20,515 nucleotides of DNA from JACNLN01 sp964626495 (lineage in GTDB: Bacteria; Fidelibacterota; Marinisomatia; Marinisomatales; CAZVFT01), in NCBI GenBank assembly GCA_964626495.1, contig CAZVFT010000045.1, forward strand, positions 1-20,515. The letters run 5' to 3'. The position numbers were made by a program, and so were the translations under genes. Below are positions 8,339 through 15,817 of this stretch, in pieces (positions within the stretch are counted from its first letter, which is position 1; each line of letters begins with the position of its first letter). The notes beneath the pieces were generated by a model, which saw nothing but the letters and a program-made list of their open reading frames with translations, made no database searches and was not told the DNA's origin.

Positions 8339-8736
8339 TGTCCTACCACATCCTGAACGGTAAGTTTATTCAGTAGATCACGAACGGATTTGTTTATTTG
8401 TCTGATGGGAGCTTTGACATCACAGGTTTCAATCCGACCACAATCGATATTTAGGTGACAATCCACGAGCCCGATGGGACCTTCCAGGATTTCAAACAGT
8501 TCAGTGAGCGTGAGTTTATCTAGATCTGCCTTGACCCGATATCCGCCATGGGCACCGTGGATAGGTTCTACAATCTCGGTACGGGCAAGATGCTGCAACG
8601 TTTTCGCCAGGATTTCGTAGGGAATATTATAGTTATCGGCGATTTCCTTTGTGGTAGTAATCTTCTGATCCGCTTTCTGTTTCATATGCTTGAGAGCGAT
8701 AAGAGCGTATTCTGTTTTTCTTGTTAGTTTTAACAT
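8335..8736 (-). CDS. Rrf2-family Fe-S-sensing transcriptional regulator (IscR/SufR-like)
   Basis: A 133-aa winged-helix Rrf2 protein. The DNA-binding domain has LTRKTEYALIAL at 4-15, TTKEIADNYNIPYEILAKTL at 28-47, and the wing GAHGGYRV at 61-68. Three cysteines at 93, 99 and 105 form the C-x5-C-x5-C pattern seen in IscR, so it probably carries an Fe-S cluster. I do not see IscR's fourth ligand histidine in the equivalent place. As the first gene of the operon, overlapping sufB, it most likely represses the operon when clusters are sufficient. The palindrome at 8761-8774 is a candidate target. Whether it is closer to IscR or to SufR cannot be settled by eye. Confidence 0.92.
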   Translation of the reverse strand: MLKLTRKTEYALIALKHMKQKADQKITTTKEIADNYNIPYEILAKTLQHLARTEIVEPIHGAHGGYRVKADLDKLTLTELFEILEGPIGLVDCHLNIDCGRIETCDVKAPIRQINKSVRDLLNKLTVQDVVGQ

Positions 8737-8760
8737 GTTATAAATCCGATAAAATAAGTC

Positions 8761-8774
8761 GTATAAATTTATAC
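8761..8774. promoter_or_regulatory. candidate operator for the Rrf2 regulator
   Basis: GTATAAATTTATAC is a perfect 14-bp palindrome centred 32 bases upstream of the regulator ATG. It overlaps the best -10 candidate of the suf promoter, so a bound dimer would block RNA polymerase. It is not the GC-containing IscR type 2 site, and the assignment is inference from position and symmetry. Confidence 0.5.
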
Positions 8775-8794
8775 AATAAAAATTGAGAGTGCAA
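8766..8794 (-). promoter_or_regulatory. candidate suf operon promoter
   Basis: On the minus strand TTGCAC (8794-8789) can serve as a -35 box. TATAAA (8773-8768, 15-base spacing) or TAAATT (8771-8766, 17-base spacing) can serve as the -10. The leader to the regulator ATG would be about 25 bases. The area is AT-rich, so chance matches are easy, and FCB-group promoters may differ from this consensus. Confidence 0.35.
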
Positions 8795-8795
8795 G

Positions 8796-8824
8796 AAAAA
8801 AGTCCGACCTATTCAGTCGGACTT
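8796..8824 (-). terminator. Rho-independent terminator, minus strand
   Basis: AAGTCCGAC (8800-8808) and GTCGGACTT (8816-8824) form a perfect 9-bp stem with a 7-base loop. On the minus strand the stem runs into six T residues (8801-8796); on the plus strand no T run follows. It lies just upstream of the suf promoter, so it would stop leftward transcription entering from beyond 8825. No minus-strand gene is visible there. Confidence 0.65.
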
Positions 8825-8913
8825 CTTGAAAATAAACTATATTGCTGATGTTAAACTAATTTCTGTTAAAAATACTTCTAAATAACGAAATATATAATTG
8901 CAATAGAGAATAA

Positions 8914-8933
8914 ATTATATTATATAATATAAT
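8914..8933. repeat. 20-bp AT palindrome
   Basis: ATTATATTATATAATATAAT is a perfect 20-bp palindrome in the very AT-rich divergent intergenic region (about 8830-9000). It could be an operator or an easily melted site upstream of the lipoprotein gene, or chance in A/T-only sequence. Confidence 0.35.
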
Positions 8934-8938
8934 ACCGC

Positions 8939-8974
8939 TTGATTATACTAATATATTACCATAAGTTATATTTG
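8939..8974 (+). promoter_or_regulatory. possible promoter of the lipoprotein gene
   Basis: TATATTTG (8967-8974) fits the TAnnTTTG -7 element described for Bacteroidetes promoters. A TTG lies at 8939-8941, but the 25-base spacing is longer than usual. Transcription would start shortly before the strong ribosome-binding site at 8997. Weak evidence. Confidence 0.2.
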
Positions 8975-8996
8975 GTGGTTAAATAAAGCTAAATAT

Positions 8997-9003
8997 AGGA
9001 GGT
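8997..9003 (+). promoter_or_regulatory. strong ribosome-binding site of the lipoprotein gene
   Basis: AGGAGGT lies four bases before the ATG at 9008 and fixes that start. Confidence 0.75.
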
Positions 9004-9007
9004 AATT

Positions 9008-9125
9008 ATGAAGACAAAATCGATTATAATACTACTCTCATCGTTGTTATGGTTTATTGCTTGTTCAGATAGTAACAGTCTTAATCCTCTATCAAATGAA
9101 TCATCAGAAGTACAGTCTCTTGAAA
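9008..9125 (+). CDS. lipoprotein, N-terminal part, cut by the assembly gap
   Basis: The first 39 residues show a lipoprotein signal peptide: Lys at 2 and 4, a hydrophobic run IIILLSSLLWFIA, then Cys19 followed by SDSNS. The mature protein would be lipid-anchored after cleavage before Cys19. The start is set by AGGAGGT at 8997-9003. The frame runs into the 100-N gap. The piece after the gap (9226-9404) probably belongs to the same gene, but a 100-N run is normally a placeholder, so the frame cannot be followed. No function is recognised. It sits directly upstream of the TPR regulator gene. Confidence 0.65.
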
Positions 9126-9225
9126 NNNNNNNNNNNNNNNNNNNNNNNNNNNNNNNNNNNNNNNNNNNNNNNNNNNNNNNNNNNNNNNNNNNNNNNNNNN
9201 NNNNNNNNNNNNNNNNNNNNNNNNN
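9126..9225. other. assembly gap of 100 N
   Basis: Exactly 100 N, the usual scaffold placeholder for a gap of unknown length. Read literally it would put the two gene fragments in different frames, which carries no weight. Confidence 0.98.
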
Positions 9226-9404
9226 TTGAGATAACTGATCCGGTAAATGTTGAATATCTAAATGAAACAGGAGAGTGGGTTTCAATTAGTCAGAATACCA
9301 TTGTAGTTACAGAAAAGGTTTGGGTTAATGAAGGTGGTTCGGCACTAATGACAACATCAGGAACAACTACCCCACTATTAGGTGGACCCAATGAAAATGA
9401 CTAA
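9226..9404 (+). CDS. C-terminal part of the gapped gene, function unknown
   Basis: After the gap an open frame (first full codon at 9228) gives EITDPVNVEYLNETGEWVSI and onward, ending PLLGGPNEND and a TAA at 9402-9404. The 59-residue fragment has alternating hydrophobic and polar residues that suggest beta structure. No family is recognised. It most simply completes the lipoprotein begun at 9008, but a different gene cannot be excluded. The last codons overlap the start of the TPR gene by 14 bases, and its end carries that gene's ribosome-binding site, so the two are probably co-transcribed. Confidence 0.55.
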
Positions 9405-10881
9405 TTTGTTATCACATGAAGTAAATCAATTTATCCTATTACCAGGTTCTCTTGTTTCGGAAAGCGAAATAACAAGTGATGTACTTATTGATTACTATAT
9501 GGAGGTTCTCAATGACATCTACGACTGTAATGTAATATCCCCAGATAAATCCCTTGAAAAACTTGAGCTGATCAAAACCATTTCTGATCCTGATCTCAAG
9601 TCAGCAGCGATGGCAAGTCTTGGAGGAGTCCACACCTTTGTTGGGAACTATGTGAAAGCTTTTTCCTCATTCCAAAGAGCCATAAGTATTTGTAAAAATC
9701 CGGAGATAAAGGCTTTTGTGTATTCAGAAATGTCAATGCTACTTCGAAAGTTAGGTTATAAAAAAGAAGCTCTCTCTATTCTTAAGGTAGCACTTAATAC
9801 AACAAGGAATGAATTGTTGATGTGGAGGATTAAAACTCAGATTGGTTTATGTCACAAATATACGGATTCCAATATATCAATTGAAATATTGAACGAGTCC
9901 CTTCGGTACTATGAATCAACAGGTAATGTGGTTAGAATTGCTCGTATTAAGCGGCATTTAGGTTCGATTTACATTCACCTTCGTGATTTCAAAAATGCTA
10001 ATAGATGCTTTAATGAAGCCCTAAATATCGCAGTTGATCAGTCCCTGATCAATTATCAATATGATGTGATGAATGACAAGGCATGGATGTGGATCCAGCA
10101 GAAAAACTATGAAAAGGCAAAGTCCTTATATATGGAACTTCTCCAGAAAAATCTCTCGTCATATCAGATGAGTCTTGCTCTTGAAAATATGGGATATATA
10201 GATTACAAATCTGGGAATTATCATCAAGCTGTCAAACAATACAGTCAATCATTACAACTAACGACACGATATGAGATGAGGGATCTGGTCTTTGAAGACT
10301 ATTATTACTTAGGAAGTAGCTACGAGAAATTGATTGAAATAGGTATGGCGGATCACTTTTATTCCCAGGGGTATATCGAGTTGCAGAAAGAGATTGATAT
10401 TGGATTACGAATTATAGGTTTCCGAAAGAAGCTGTTGTATACATACATTGAGTTTTTAAGGATGAACCAGAGGATTCCGCATGTAGATGTGAAAGAGAAG
10501 GTCTTCGAATTTGCTATGAATAAGACGTTAAAAGAGATTCGGGAGATTTTCCACAAGAGTTTGTTGAACCTCCATCTTGAGCGGACAAGAAACGCACCTG
10601 AATTGTGTAAGAAACTAAACATTGATACCCGGACATACTTTATTTATCAGAAAAGGTTAGGATTGAAACGGGGTGCTGTTCAGAGGACTTCATCAGATGT
10701 TAACCCATATTTTAATGAGTACGTGGAGTCACTTATCCCCCTAACCTGGCGGGAGGGAAACAGGAAATTTGAGAATGACCTTTTTTCCTATCTTCTTGCT
10801 AAGTACCAGAATAATAAGAAAAAGCTAGCGGAGGTATTGGGAGTTTCGTATGGGCAGGTAGCACAAAAGACGATGTCATAA
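9391..10881 (+). CDS. TPR-repeat protein with C-terminal Fis-like helix-turn-helix
   Basis: A 496-aa cytoplasmic protein without signal peptide. About seven TPR-like helical pairs can be followed between residues 71 and 334, for example GNYVKAFSSFQRAISI and GNYHQAVKQYSQSLQL. Two segments at the C-terminus look like Fis-type DNA-binding helices: ERTRNAPELCKKLNIDTRTY (397-416) with its continuation, and KYQNNKKKLAEVLGVSYGQV (471-490). It is likely a transcription regulator whose TPRs bind a partner or signal; that is inference. The ATG at 9391 follows AGGTGG (9380-9385) by five bases, which beats the GTG at 9382. The gene abuts the next one with no gap. Its 3' end is duplicated at 15532-15795 and 20335-20515. 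Confidence 0.85.
   Translation: MKMTNLLSHEVNQFILLPGSLVSESEITSDVLIDYYMEVLNDIYDCNVISPDKSLEKLELIKTISDPDLKSAAMASLGGVHTFVGNYVKAFSSFQRAISICKNPEIKAFVYSEMSMLLRKLGYKKEALSILKVALNTTRNELLMWRIKTQIGLCHKYTDSNISIEILNESLRYYESTGNVVRIARIKRHLGSIYIHLRDFKNANRCFNEALNIAVDQSLINYQYDVMNDKAWMWIQQKNYEKAKSLYMELLQKNLSSYQMSLALENMGYIDYKSGNYHQAVKQYSQSLQLTTRYEMRDLVFEDYYYLGSSYEKLIEIGMADHFYSQGYIELQKEIDIGLRIIGFRKKLLYTYIEFLRMNQRIPHVDVKEKVFEFAMNKTLKEIREIFHKSLLNLHLERTRNAPELCKKLNIDTRTYFIYQKRLGLKRGAVQRTSSDVNPYFNEYVESLIPLTWREGNRKFENDLFSYLLAKYQNNKKKLAEVLGVSYGQVAQKTMS
10753..10824. repeat. 72-bp block shared with the HTH stub
   Basis: This part of the TPR gene, encoding about residues 455-478, is identical base for base to 15658-15729. 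It is the core of a longer similarity between about 10640-10881 and 15546-15795. The third copy at 20461 onward matches up to the window edge. Confidence 0.9.
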
Positions 10882-13173
10882 GTGAAAAATATAAAATTGA
10901 AATTCATAAGAAAACTGGCAATTTTTCTTTCATTTTTTTGTTTTATTTTGGAGCCTGAATTTCTGTACTGTCAGGAAGAATGGATTCTATCAGGCCCCCC
11001 AGGAGGAATAGTTACTGAAATTGCTGTCATTCCAGATAATTCAAATACTGTTATTGCCGCTAACCAGGCTCCCTTTACTGGACTTATGAAAAGCAGTGAT
11101 GATGGCGAAAGCTGGGAGGTCCTCGATGAAGGATTAAATTTTGATATCCCGAGTCCTAACACCGCTATTCATGCGTTGGCACTTGATTTAGTATTCCCTG
11201 ATACAATGTTCATCAGCATCAGAAGTAGTTATTCAACATATGGGTTTTATAGAACCCAAAATGCTGGAGAAAACTGGCAAATTATCGATGATAGTGCGAT
11301 GCGCGCTATCACAGCTAAGAATGGTAGGGTTTATGCTTCACCTGTAAGTGGTGGCCTTTTAGCCTCATTCGATGGGGGAGAAAACTGGCAAGATATTGCA
11401 CCGAACCTCCCTTCCGCAACTCATATTCTTTTAGATCCGGAACACCTGGACACGCTTTATGTGGGAACCTATGGCAACGGGCTTTATCGAAGTCCAGATA
11501 GTGGAAGTTCCTTTGAACAAATCGGTTTTCCAGATACAACCATAAGGGCCTTTGATGTAGTTTCAACCGATACATTCAGTCTGATTGTGGTTTCGGCCGG
11601 TGATATTTTTATTGGTAATAGGGTCTACATTAGTCTTAATAATGGGGAATCCTGGATACCTCGAAATGAGGGTTTGCAGTCAGAATATCCTTTGAATGAA
11701 GTGCTCGCATTGGTAATCTCGCCAGACAATCCCGATGTCTTATATGCCGGGACGTGGTACGGTATGTATAAAACCGTAGATCAGGGCCTCAACTGGTTTC
11801 CTATGAATGATGGTCTGGAAATTCCTACTATTCTTTTCCCCGAACCGGAACCGGTTGCTGTATTAGCATTAGCAATGGATCCAAATGATCCCAATATCCT
11901 TTATGCTGGGACGGATCGAAAGGGACTGTTCAAAACGACGAATGGGGGTGACCAATGGTCTTTAATAGGAATTCCAGCCACCCTTGTGACGGGGCTATCG
12001 GTATCACCGCTCAATCCTGAACTGATATATGCTGGGGCAGAGGACGGCTTTTATGTCAAAAGAGATGGCAGATGGACACCCACCACCTTATGGGGTGGTG
12101 AGACATCAGGGATAAAATCTGTCGCATCAAGCCCCATTGATTCAAATCTGGTTATTGCCAGCTACAATAACGCCATTTTTACGCCATTGGTACATAAAAG
12201 CACAGATGGAGGACAGACATGGGAAATGACCCAGATGTTATTCGATGGATCTGATGTTTGGAATATTATTTTCGATCCTATATTTCCTGAAAGAGTATAT
12301 GGAGTCTGGTGGTGGCTTTTAGTACATACCGGGGGGCTGATCATTTCGGACGATAGCGGCGATACATGGGATATAGTGGAATTAGGCGAAGCGACTGACC
12401 TGGCAATAAACCCAGAAAATTCTGATGAATTGTATCTTCTTGAGATCTCCGGAAAAGTACAAAAAAGTAGCGATAGGGGCATAAATTGGACGACAATAAG
12501 GACGGAAACAGATACATCACACTACTCCATTGCCATAGACCCCTTTAATCCTGAAAATATTTATTTGGGAACGTACAGCGTTTGGAAAAGCCCGGATGGG
12601 GGGGATACGTGGACCAGAACCGGCCTCAATAAATGGGTACTCGATTTAGCCTTCGATGAGAACAGCGGTTATTTGTATGCGGCAACATATGGGAGTGGCG
12701 TTTGCTTCACCACAGATGGAGGGGAAACCTGGGATTCATTGAACGTTCCCGCCAATCCTTATCTTTGGTCGATTGATATCGGTGAAGGTGAAGATCATAG
12801 TATAATTTATGTCGGTTCATTTGGAACCGGTGTTTTCGAGTGGTCTGAAGAGATTACAGCAATTCCCCAACCTGAAAACGATAATATACTACCAAACATC
12901 TATACTTTATTGCAAAATTACCCCAATCCTTTTAATGAAAGGACATTAATAAAATTTGGGGGTTTAAAGGCAAACCATGTTTCTTTGAAAATTATAAACA
13001 TCCGGGGACAAATTGTCCGCACTTTGGTCAATGAATATAAACCGGCAGGACAATATTCAGTTTACTGGGATGGGAAAGATGATGCTGGTGAAAAGGTAGC
13101 GAGTGGCTTGTATCTTTATAATCTTAAATTTGGAAACTTTTCAAAAACTAAAAAGCTTTTATTCATCAAGTAG
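10882..13173 (+). CDS. secreted Asp-box (BNR/sortilin-like) beta-propeller protein with T9SS sorting domain
   Basis: A 763-aa exported protein. Residues 1-30 form a signal peptide (KNIKLKFIRKLAIFLSFFCF, ending near FLYCQ). Then come 12 Asp-box repeats of the S-x-D-x-G-x-x-W type, including SSDDGESW, SFDGGENW, SPDGGDTW and TTDGGETW, spread over most of the chain. This predicts one or two beta-propellers like those of sortilin/VPS10 and BNR glycosidase-like proteins. The last 85 residues (679-763), from NYPNPFNERT to LLFIK with WDGKDDAGEKVASGLYLY, are a FlgD-like type A T9SS sorting domain. The GTG start immediately follows the TPR stop (TAAGTG), implying coupled translation. No catalytic site is evident. 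A surface-binding role is inferred. Confidence 0.88.
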   Translation: MKNIKLKFIRKLAIFLSFFCFILEPEFLYCQEEWILSGPPGGIVTEIAVIPDNSNTVIAANQAPFTGLMKSSDDGESWEVLDEGLNFDIPSPNTAIHALALDLVFPDTMFISIRSSYSTYGFYRTQNAGENWQIIDDSAMRAITAKNGRVYASPVSGGLLASFDGGENWQDIAPNLPSATHILLDPEHLDTLYVGTYGNGLYRSPDSGSSFEQIGFPDTTIRAFDVVSTDTFSLIVVSAGDIFIGNRVYISLNNGESWIPRNEGLQSEYPLNEVLALVISPDNPDVLYAGTWYGMYKTVDQGLNWFPMNDGLEIPTILFPEPEPVAVLALAMDPNDPNILYAGTDRKGLFKTTNGGDQWSLIGIPATLVTGLSVSPLNPELIYAGAEDGFYVKRDGRWTPTTLWGGETSGIKSVASSPIDSNLVIASYNNAIFTPLVHKSTDGGQTWEMTQMLFDGSDVWNIIFDPIFPERVYGVWWWLLVHTGGLIISDDSGDTWDIVELGEATDLAINPENSDELYLLEISGKVQKSSDRGINWTTIRTETDTSHYSIAIDPFNPENIYLGTYSVWKSPDGGDTWTRTGLNKWVLDLAFDENSGYLYAATYGSGVCFTTDGGETWDSLNVPANPYLWSIDIGEGEDHSIIYVGSFGTGVFEWSEEITAIPQPENDNILPNIYTLLQNYPNPFNERTLIKFGGLKANHVSLKIINIRGQIVRTLVNEYKPAGQYSVYWDGKDDAGEKVASGLYLYNLKFGNFSKTKKLLFIK

Positions 13174-13176
13174 GAA

Positions 13177-13288
13177 ATCAAATTGATAATATTTTTCAGA
13201 AAGGGGGTGATAATTGACGAAAAAACCTTACCATCAAATTCTAAATTATCGGAAAGGAGGTGAATGCCTTGAAACAAAAAATTTAATC
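13177..13288 (+). repeat. imperfect tandem duplication in the subtilase leader, each unit with a Shine-Dalgarno
   Basis: Two units of about 56 bases start with ATCAAATT at 13177 and 13233. Each continues to a strong Shine-Dalgarno, GAAAGGGGGTGA (13199-13210) and GAAAGGAGGTGA (13252-13263). Each is then followed by a TTG codon and an A-rich stretch. GATAATT (13209-13215) can pair with AATTATC (13244-13250), placing the first TTG in a hairpin. The subtilase's own site, GGAGG (13322-13326), comes after, making three ribosome-binding sites in 161 bases. Confidence 0.6.
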
Positions 13289-13357
13289 CGGGAAATTTAT
13301 TTTACTTACCACTATAAGGAAGGAGGACAATATCATGTTTTCAGACAAATTCAATAG
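13214..13357 (+). CDS. possible 47-aa leader peptide
   Basis: A TTG codon six bases after AGGGGG opens a frame of 47 residues, starting TKKPYHQILNYRKGGE and ending HVFRQIQ. It runs through the second Shine-Dalgarno and overlaps the subtilase start by 23 bases. The peptide is basic and resembles no family I know. A second, five-codon frame (13269-13286, LKQKI) follows the second, near-perfect Shine-Dalgarno. These may be translated leaders controlling the subtilase, or chance products of a duplicated ribosome-binding site. No further evidence is visible. Confidence 0.25.
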   Translation: MTKKPYHQILNYRKGGECLETKNLIREIYFTYHYKEGGQYHVFRQIQ

Positions 13358-15413
13358 GTCGACTTTGAGATCAGCTATAACAGCATCAATGTGCTTTGTG
13401 CTGTTAATATCTACCACCGCTGTTTCTCAAACATTGGGGGACAGAAATATATTAACCGGGTTCTGGAATGGGGAAGAAGTTGAATATGTGGAAAGGCAGA
13501 TTCTAATCGGGCTTGCCCCAGGTGTAGTCCCAGCTGATGTTGTTAGCTTGTTAGTTCAAAACAACGCCACAGTAGTCGAAGAATTTGATAGGCTCAATAT
13601 TGGTCTATTGGAAATTCCTTTAGAAGCCGATTTATTCCAAACCATTGAGGTTCTTGAACAGAGTCCTCTTGTCAGGTACGCTGAGCCCAATCTGGTTGAT
13701 CATGTCTTCCAAACCAATCCTAATGATCCCTATTATATTGGTACTTCCCCCGCTACATATCCCCATCAATGGGCTTTGAACAACACTGGTCAGGATCCGC
13801 CTGGCGGAACTCCCGATGCGGACATCGATGCCCCTGAGGCATGGGATTATGAAACCGGAAGCTCAGGAATATTAGTGGCCATACTTGATACTGGTATTCC
13901 CATGCAAAATGGCTCTCTATCACATCCTGATTTGAACGATGCTAACAGGATTATCCTCGGTCCAGACGTAAGCAGTGAAACAGATGGAACAGTCCAAGAT
14001 AATAATGGACATGGAACCCACGTTACGGGAATTGCATTAGCAGAAACGAATAATGATACTGGTATTGCCGGGGTATGCTGGAATAGCAAAATTCTTGTCG
14101 TTCAGGTATTCAATGCTGCAGGATCTGCATCCCACCAGGATTTTAAAGAGGGTGTTTATGCTGCCGTTGACAGTGGAGCACAAATAATAAACTACAGCGG
14201 CGGGGGGAGCCACTCCCAAACGAAGGAAGAGGGTGTTCACTATGCAGACTCCATGGGAGTATTTCAGTCTTATGCTGCAGGTAACTCCGGAAGTCAAGGA
14301 GTAATATACCCAGCTCGGTACGCATTTTGGGGCGAATTGCATCAAGAACACCAAAACGGCTATGAAAGTGTTATTTCCGTGGCGGCTACCCAATACGACG
14401 ATGAGCGAGCATGGTATTCATCTTACGAGCCATCAGCAGTTGAGATAAATGTAGCAGCCCCTGGAGGTGCCCATGATGGAGGTTATCCTGTGGATCCGGG
14501 TGATATCTTTTCCACAACGCCTAACTATAGTGTAACTCTAAACGGTTACCCTTACTATGTTGGTCAAACATATGGGTATTTACCAGGAACCTCCATGGCA
14601 GCGCCCCATGTCAGCGGTCTGGCAGCTTTGATCCTTTCCAGGTTTCCCAATTACACAGCGTTAGATATCCGGAACCTTCTTGAACAGTCCGCAGAGGACG
14701 TAAACAATGCTACCTACCCAGGGGAAGATATATACTTAGGTTGGGGACGAATCAATGCCTACTATGCCGTCGCACCACCTTCTGCCCCACAAAATCTAAC
14801 CTTGTCAAATGAGGGAGGTAATCCACGTTTAAGATGGAATGCTAATATTGAACCAGATCTTAAGGAATACCATCTGTACAAGGAACTATCTATTAATTGC
14901 TTTCCCTGTCAGGTGGACACGTTTGTATATGTCGTAACAGATACAACTTATCTGGATGAATGGTTCAATATAGGTGTGAGACCACCCCGTGATGTGGTCA
15001 CGTACTGGGTTAAGGCAGTTGATATTGCAGATCAGAAGTCTGGTCCTTCAAATTCTCGTTATACAAAAGGTCAGAGCCTCATTCAGTGGAAGCAATTAGT
15101 AGAACAAAGTTTACCTGAGGTTTACAGTCTTTCACACAATTATCCCAATCCATTTAATCCTGTAACCACCATTAAATACGATTTACCAGAAGAATCGTTT
15201 GTGGAATTGAGGATATTCAACTTGATCGGAGAGGAGATAAGAACACTTGTGTCAGGAAGTGAATCTGCTGGTTTTAAGAGTATATTGTGGGACGGAAAAG
15301 ATAATAGTGTTAATCGGGTTTCTTCCGGGATGTACATTTACAAGTTTAGTGCAAAGTCGTTAGAAAGTGATAGGGAATTTCATCAAATAAATAAAATGGT
15401 ATTGATCAGATAA
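13335..15413 (+). CDS. secreted S8 subtilisin-like serine protease with Fn3 and T9SS sorting domains
   Basis: A 692-aa exported protease. The signal peptide covers about 1-31 (SAITASMCFVLLISTTAVSQ). An inhibitor-I9-like prodomain spans about 53-119 (ERQILIGLAPG to RYAEPN). The S8 domain has the full triad: Asp185 in VAILDTG, His226 in NNGHGTHVTG and Ser420 in GTSMAAPHVSG, with oxyanion Asn317 in AAGNSG. An Fn3-like domain follows from PSAPQNLTL (482 to about 575), then the T9SS tail from NYPNPFNPVT (602-692). The ATG at 13335 has GGAGG eight bases upstream. It should be exported by Sec, then by T9SS, to the surface. From base 14778 on it is nearly identical to the second subtilase gene. Confidence 0.93.
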   Translation: MFSDKFNRSTLRSAITASMCFVLLISTTAVSQTLGDRNILTGFWNGEEVEYVERQILIGLAPGVVPADVVSLLVQNNATVVEEFDRLNIGLLEIPLEADLFQTIEVLEQSPLVRYAEPNLVDHVFQTNPNDPYYIGTSPATYPHQWALNNTGQDPPGGTPDADIDAPEAWDYETGSSGILVAILDTGIPMQNGSLSHPDLNDANRIILGPDVSSETDGTVQDNNGHGTHVTGIALAETNNDTGIAGVCWNSKILVVQVFNAAGSASHQDFKEGVYAAVDSGAQIINYSGGGSHSQTKEEGVHYADSMGVFQSYAAGNSGSQGVIYPARYAFWGELHQEHQNGYESVISVAATQYDDERAWYSSYEPSAVEINVAAPGGAHDGGYPVDPGDIFSTTPNYSVTLNGYPYYVGQTYGYLPGTSMAAPHVSGLAALILSRFPNYTALDIRNLLEQSAEDVNNATYPGEDIYLGWGRINAYYAVAPPSAPQNLTLSNEGGNPRLRWNANIEPDLKEYHLYKELSINCFPCQVDTFVYVVTDTTYLDEWFNIGVRPPRDVVTYWVKAVDIADQKSGPSNSRYTKGQSLIQWKQLVEQSLPEVYSLSHNYPNPFNPVTTIKYDLPEESFVELRIFNLIGEEIRTLVSGSESAGFKSILWDGKDNSVNRVSSGMYIYKFSAKSLESDREFHQINKMVLIR

Positions 15414-15712
15414 AGTAGTGTGAAATCGTGTGCACTCCTTCAGGGTATCACACCCTGCAGGAGAAAATCACAACTTTATCTGTGAATCAGGAATGAAAAG
15501 GTCATCAATGCTCCTTTGAAAATATATAACGATGAATTTGGTAGAATTATATCAGAAGAGGTTGGTGTTGAAATGGGGGGCTGTACATATGACTTCATCA
15601 GATGTTAACCCATATTTTAGTCAGTATCTGGAATCACTTACTCCCCTAACCTGGCGAGAGGGAAACAGGAAATTTGAGAATGACCTTTTTTCCTATCTTC
15701 TTGCTAAGTACC
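14778..15712. repeat. 935-bp direct repeat, copy 1 (Fn3-T9SS tail, hairpin and HTH stub)
   Basis: It matches 19581-20515 at an offset of 4803 bases. Five mismatches fall within the first 93 bases (the last at 14870/19673), then 842 bases are perfectly identical across coding and non-coding sequence. The left edge sits at the junction between the catalytic and Fn3 domains. The right edge is set by the end of the window, so the true repeat may be longer. Confidence 0.97.
15435..15463 (+). terminator. hairpin after the first subtilase gene
   Basis: CTCCTTCAGGGT (15435-15446) and ACCCTGCAGGAG (15452-15463) pair over 12 positions with one mismatch and a 5-base loop. It lies 22 bases past the subtilase stop. 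Only scattered Ts follow, so it is a weak intrinsic terminator or an mRNA 3'-end stabiliser. Confidence 0.4.
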
Positions 15713-15795
15713 AGAATAATAAGAAAAAGTTAGCGGAGGTATTGGAAGCATCATATAAACAGATAGCTCAAAATACAAAGCCAATTTATTATTAA
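15532..15795 (+). CDS. free-standing Fis-like HTH stub derived from the TPR regulator
   Basis: An 87-aa frame matching the last part of the TPR protein (about residues 418-496). It keeps YQKRL, SSDVNPYF, LTWREGNRKFENDLFSYLLA and NNKKKLAEVLEASYKQIAQ, but lacks all TPRs and most of the first helix-turn-helix. The similarity includes a 72-base identical block. The start is unsure: the ATG at 15532 has no clear Shine-Dalgarno, while an internal ATG at 15589 has GGGGGG eight bases upstream. It could be a small DNA-binding protein or a decaying remnant; the clean frame and conserved helix argue against simple decay. It lies 22 bases before the next propeller gene, as the full gene does in unit 1. 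Confidence 0.5.
   Translation: MNLVELYQKRLVLKWGAVHMTSSDVNPYFSQYLESLTPLTWREGNRKFENDLFSYLLAKYQNNKKKLAEVLEASYKQIAQNTKPIYY
15658..15729. repeat. 72-bp block shared with the full-length TPR gene
   Basis: It is identical to 10753-10824 and in the same reading frame relative to the protein. It marks the stub as a duplicated 3' end of that gene. Confidence 0.9.
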
Positions 15796-15817
15796 AAGGA
15801 TTGAAGGTCTATTGAAT

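Noticed and set aside
13177..13288. CRISPR-like repeat
   Set aside because: There are only two imperfect copies, each built around a Shine-Dalgarno, with no spacers and no cas genes in the window.
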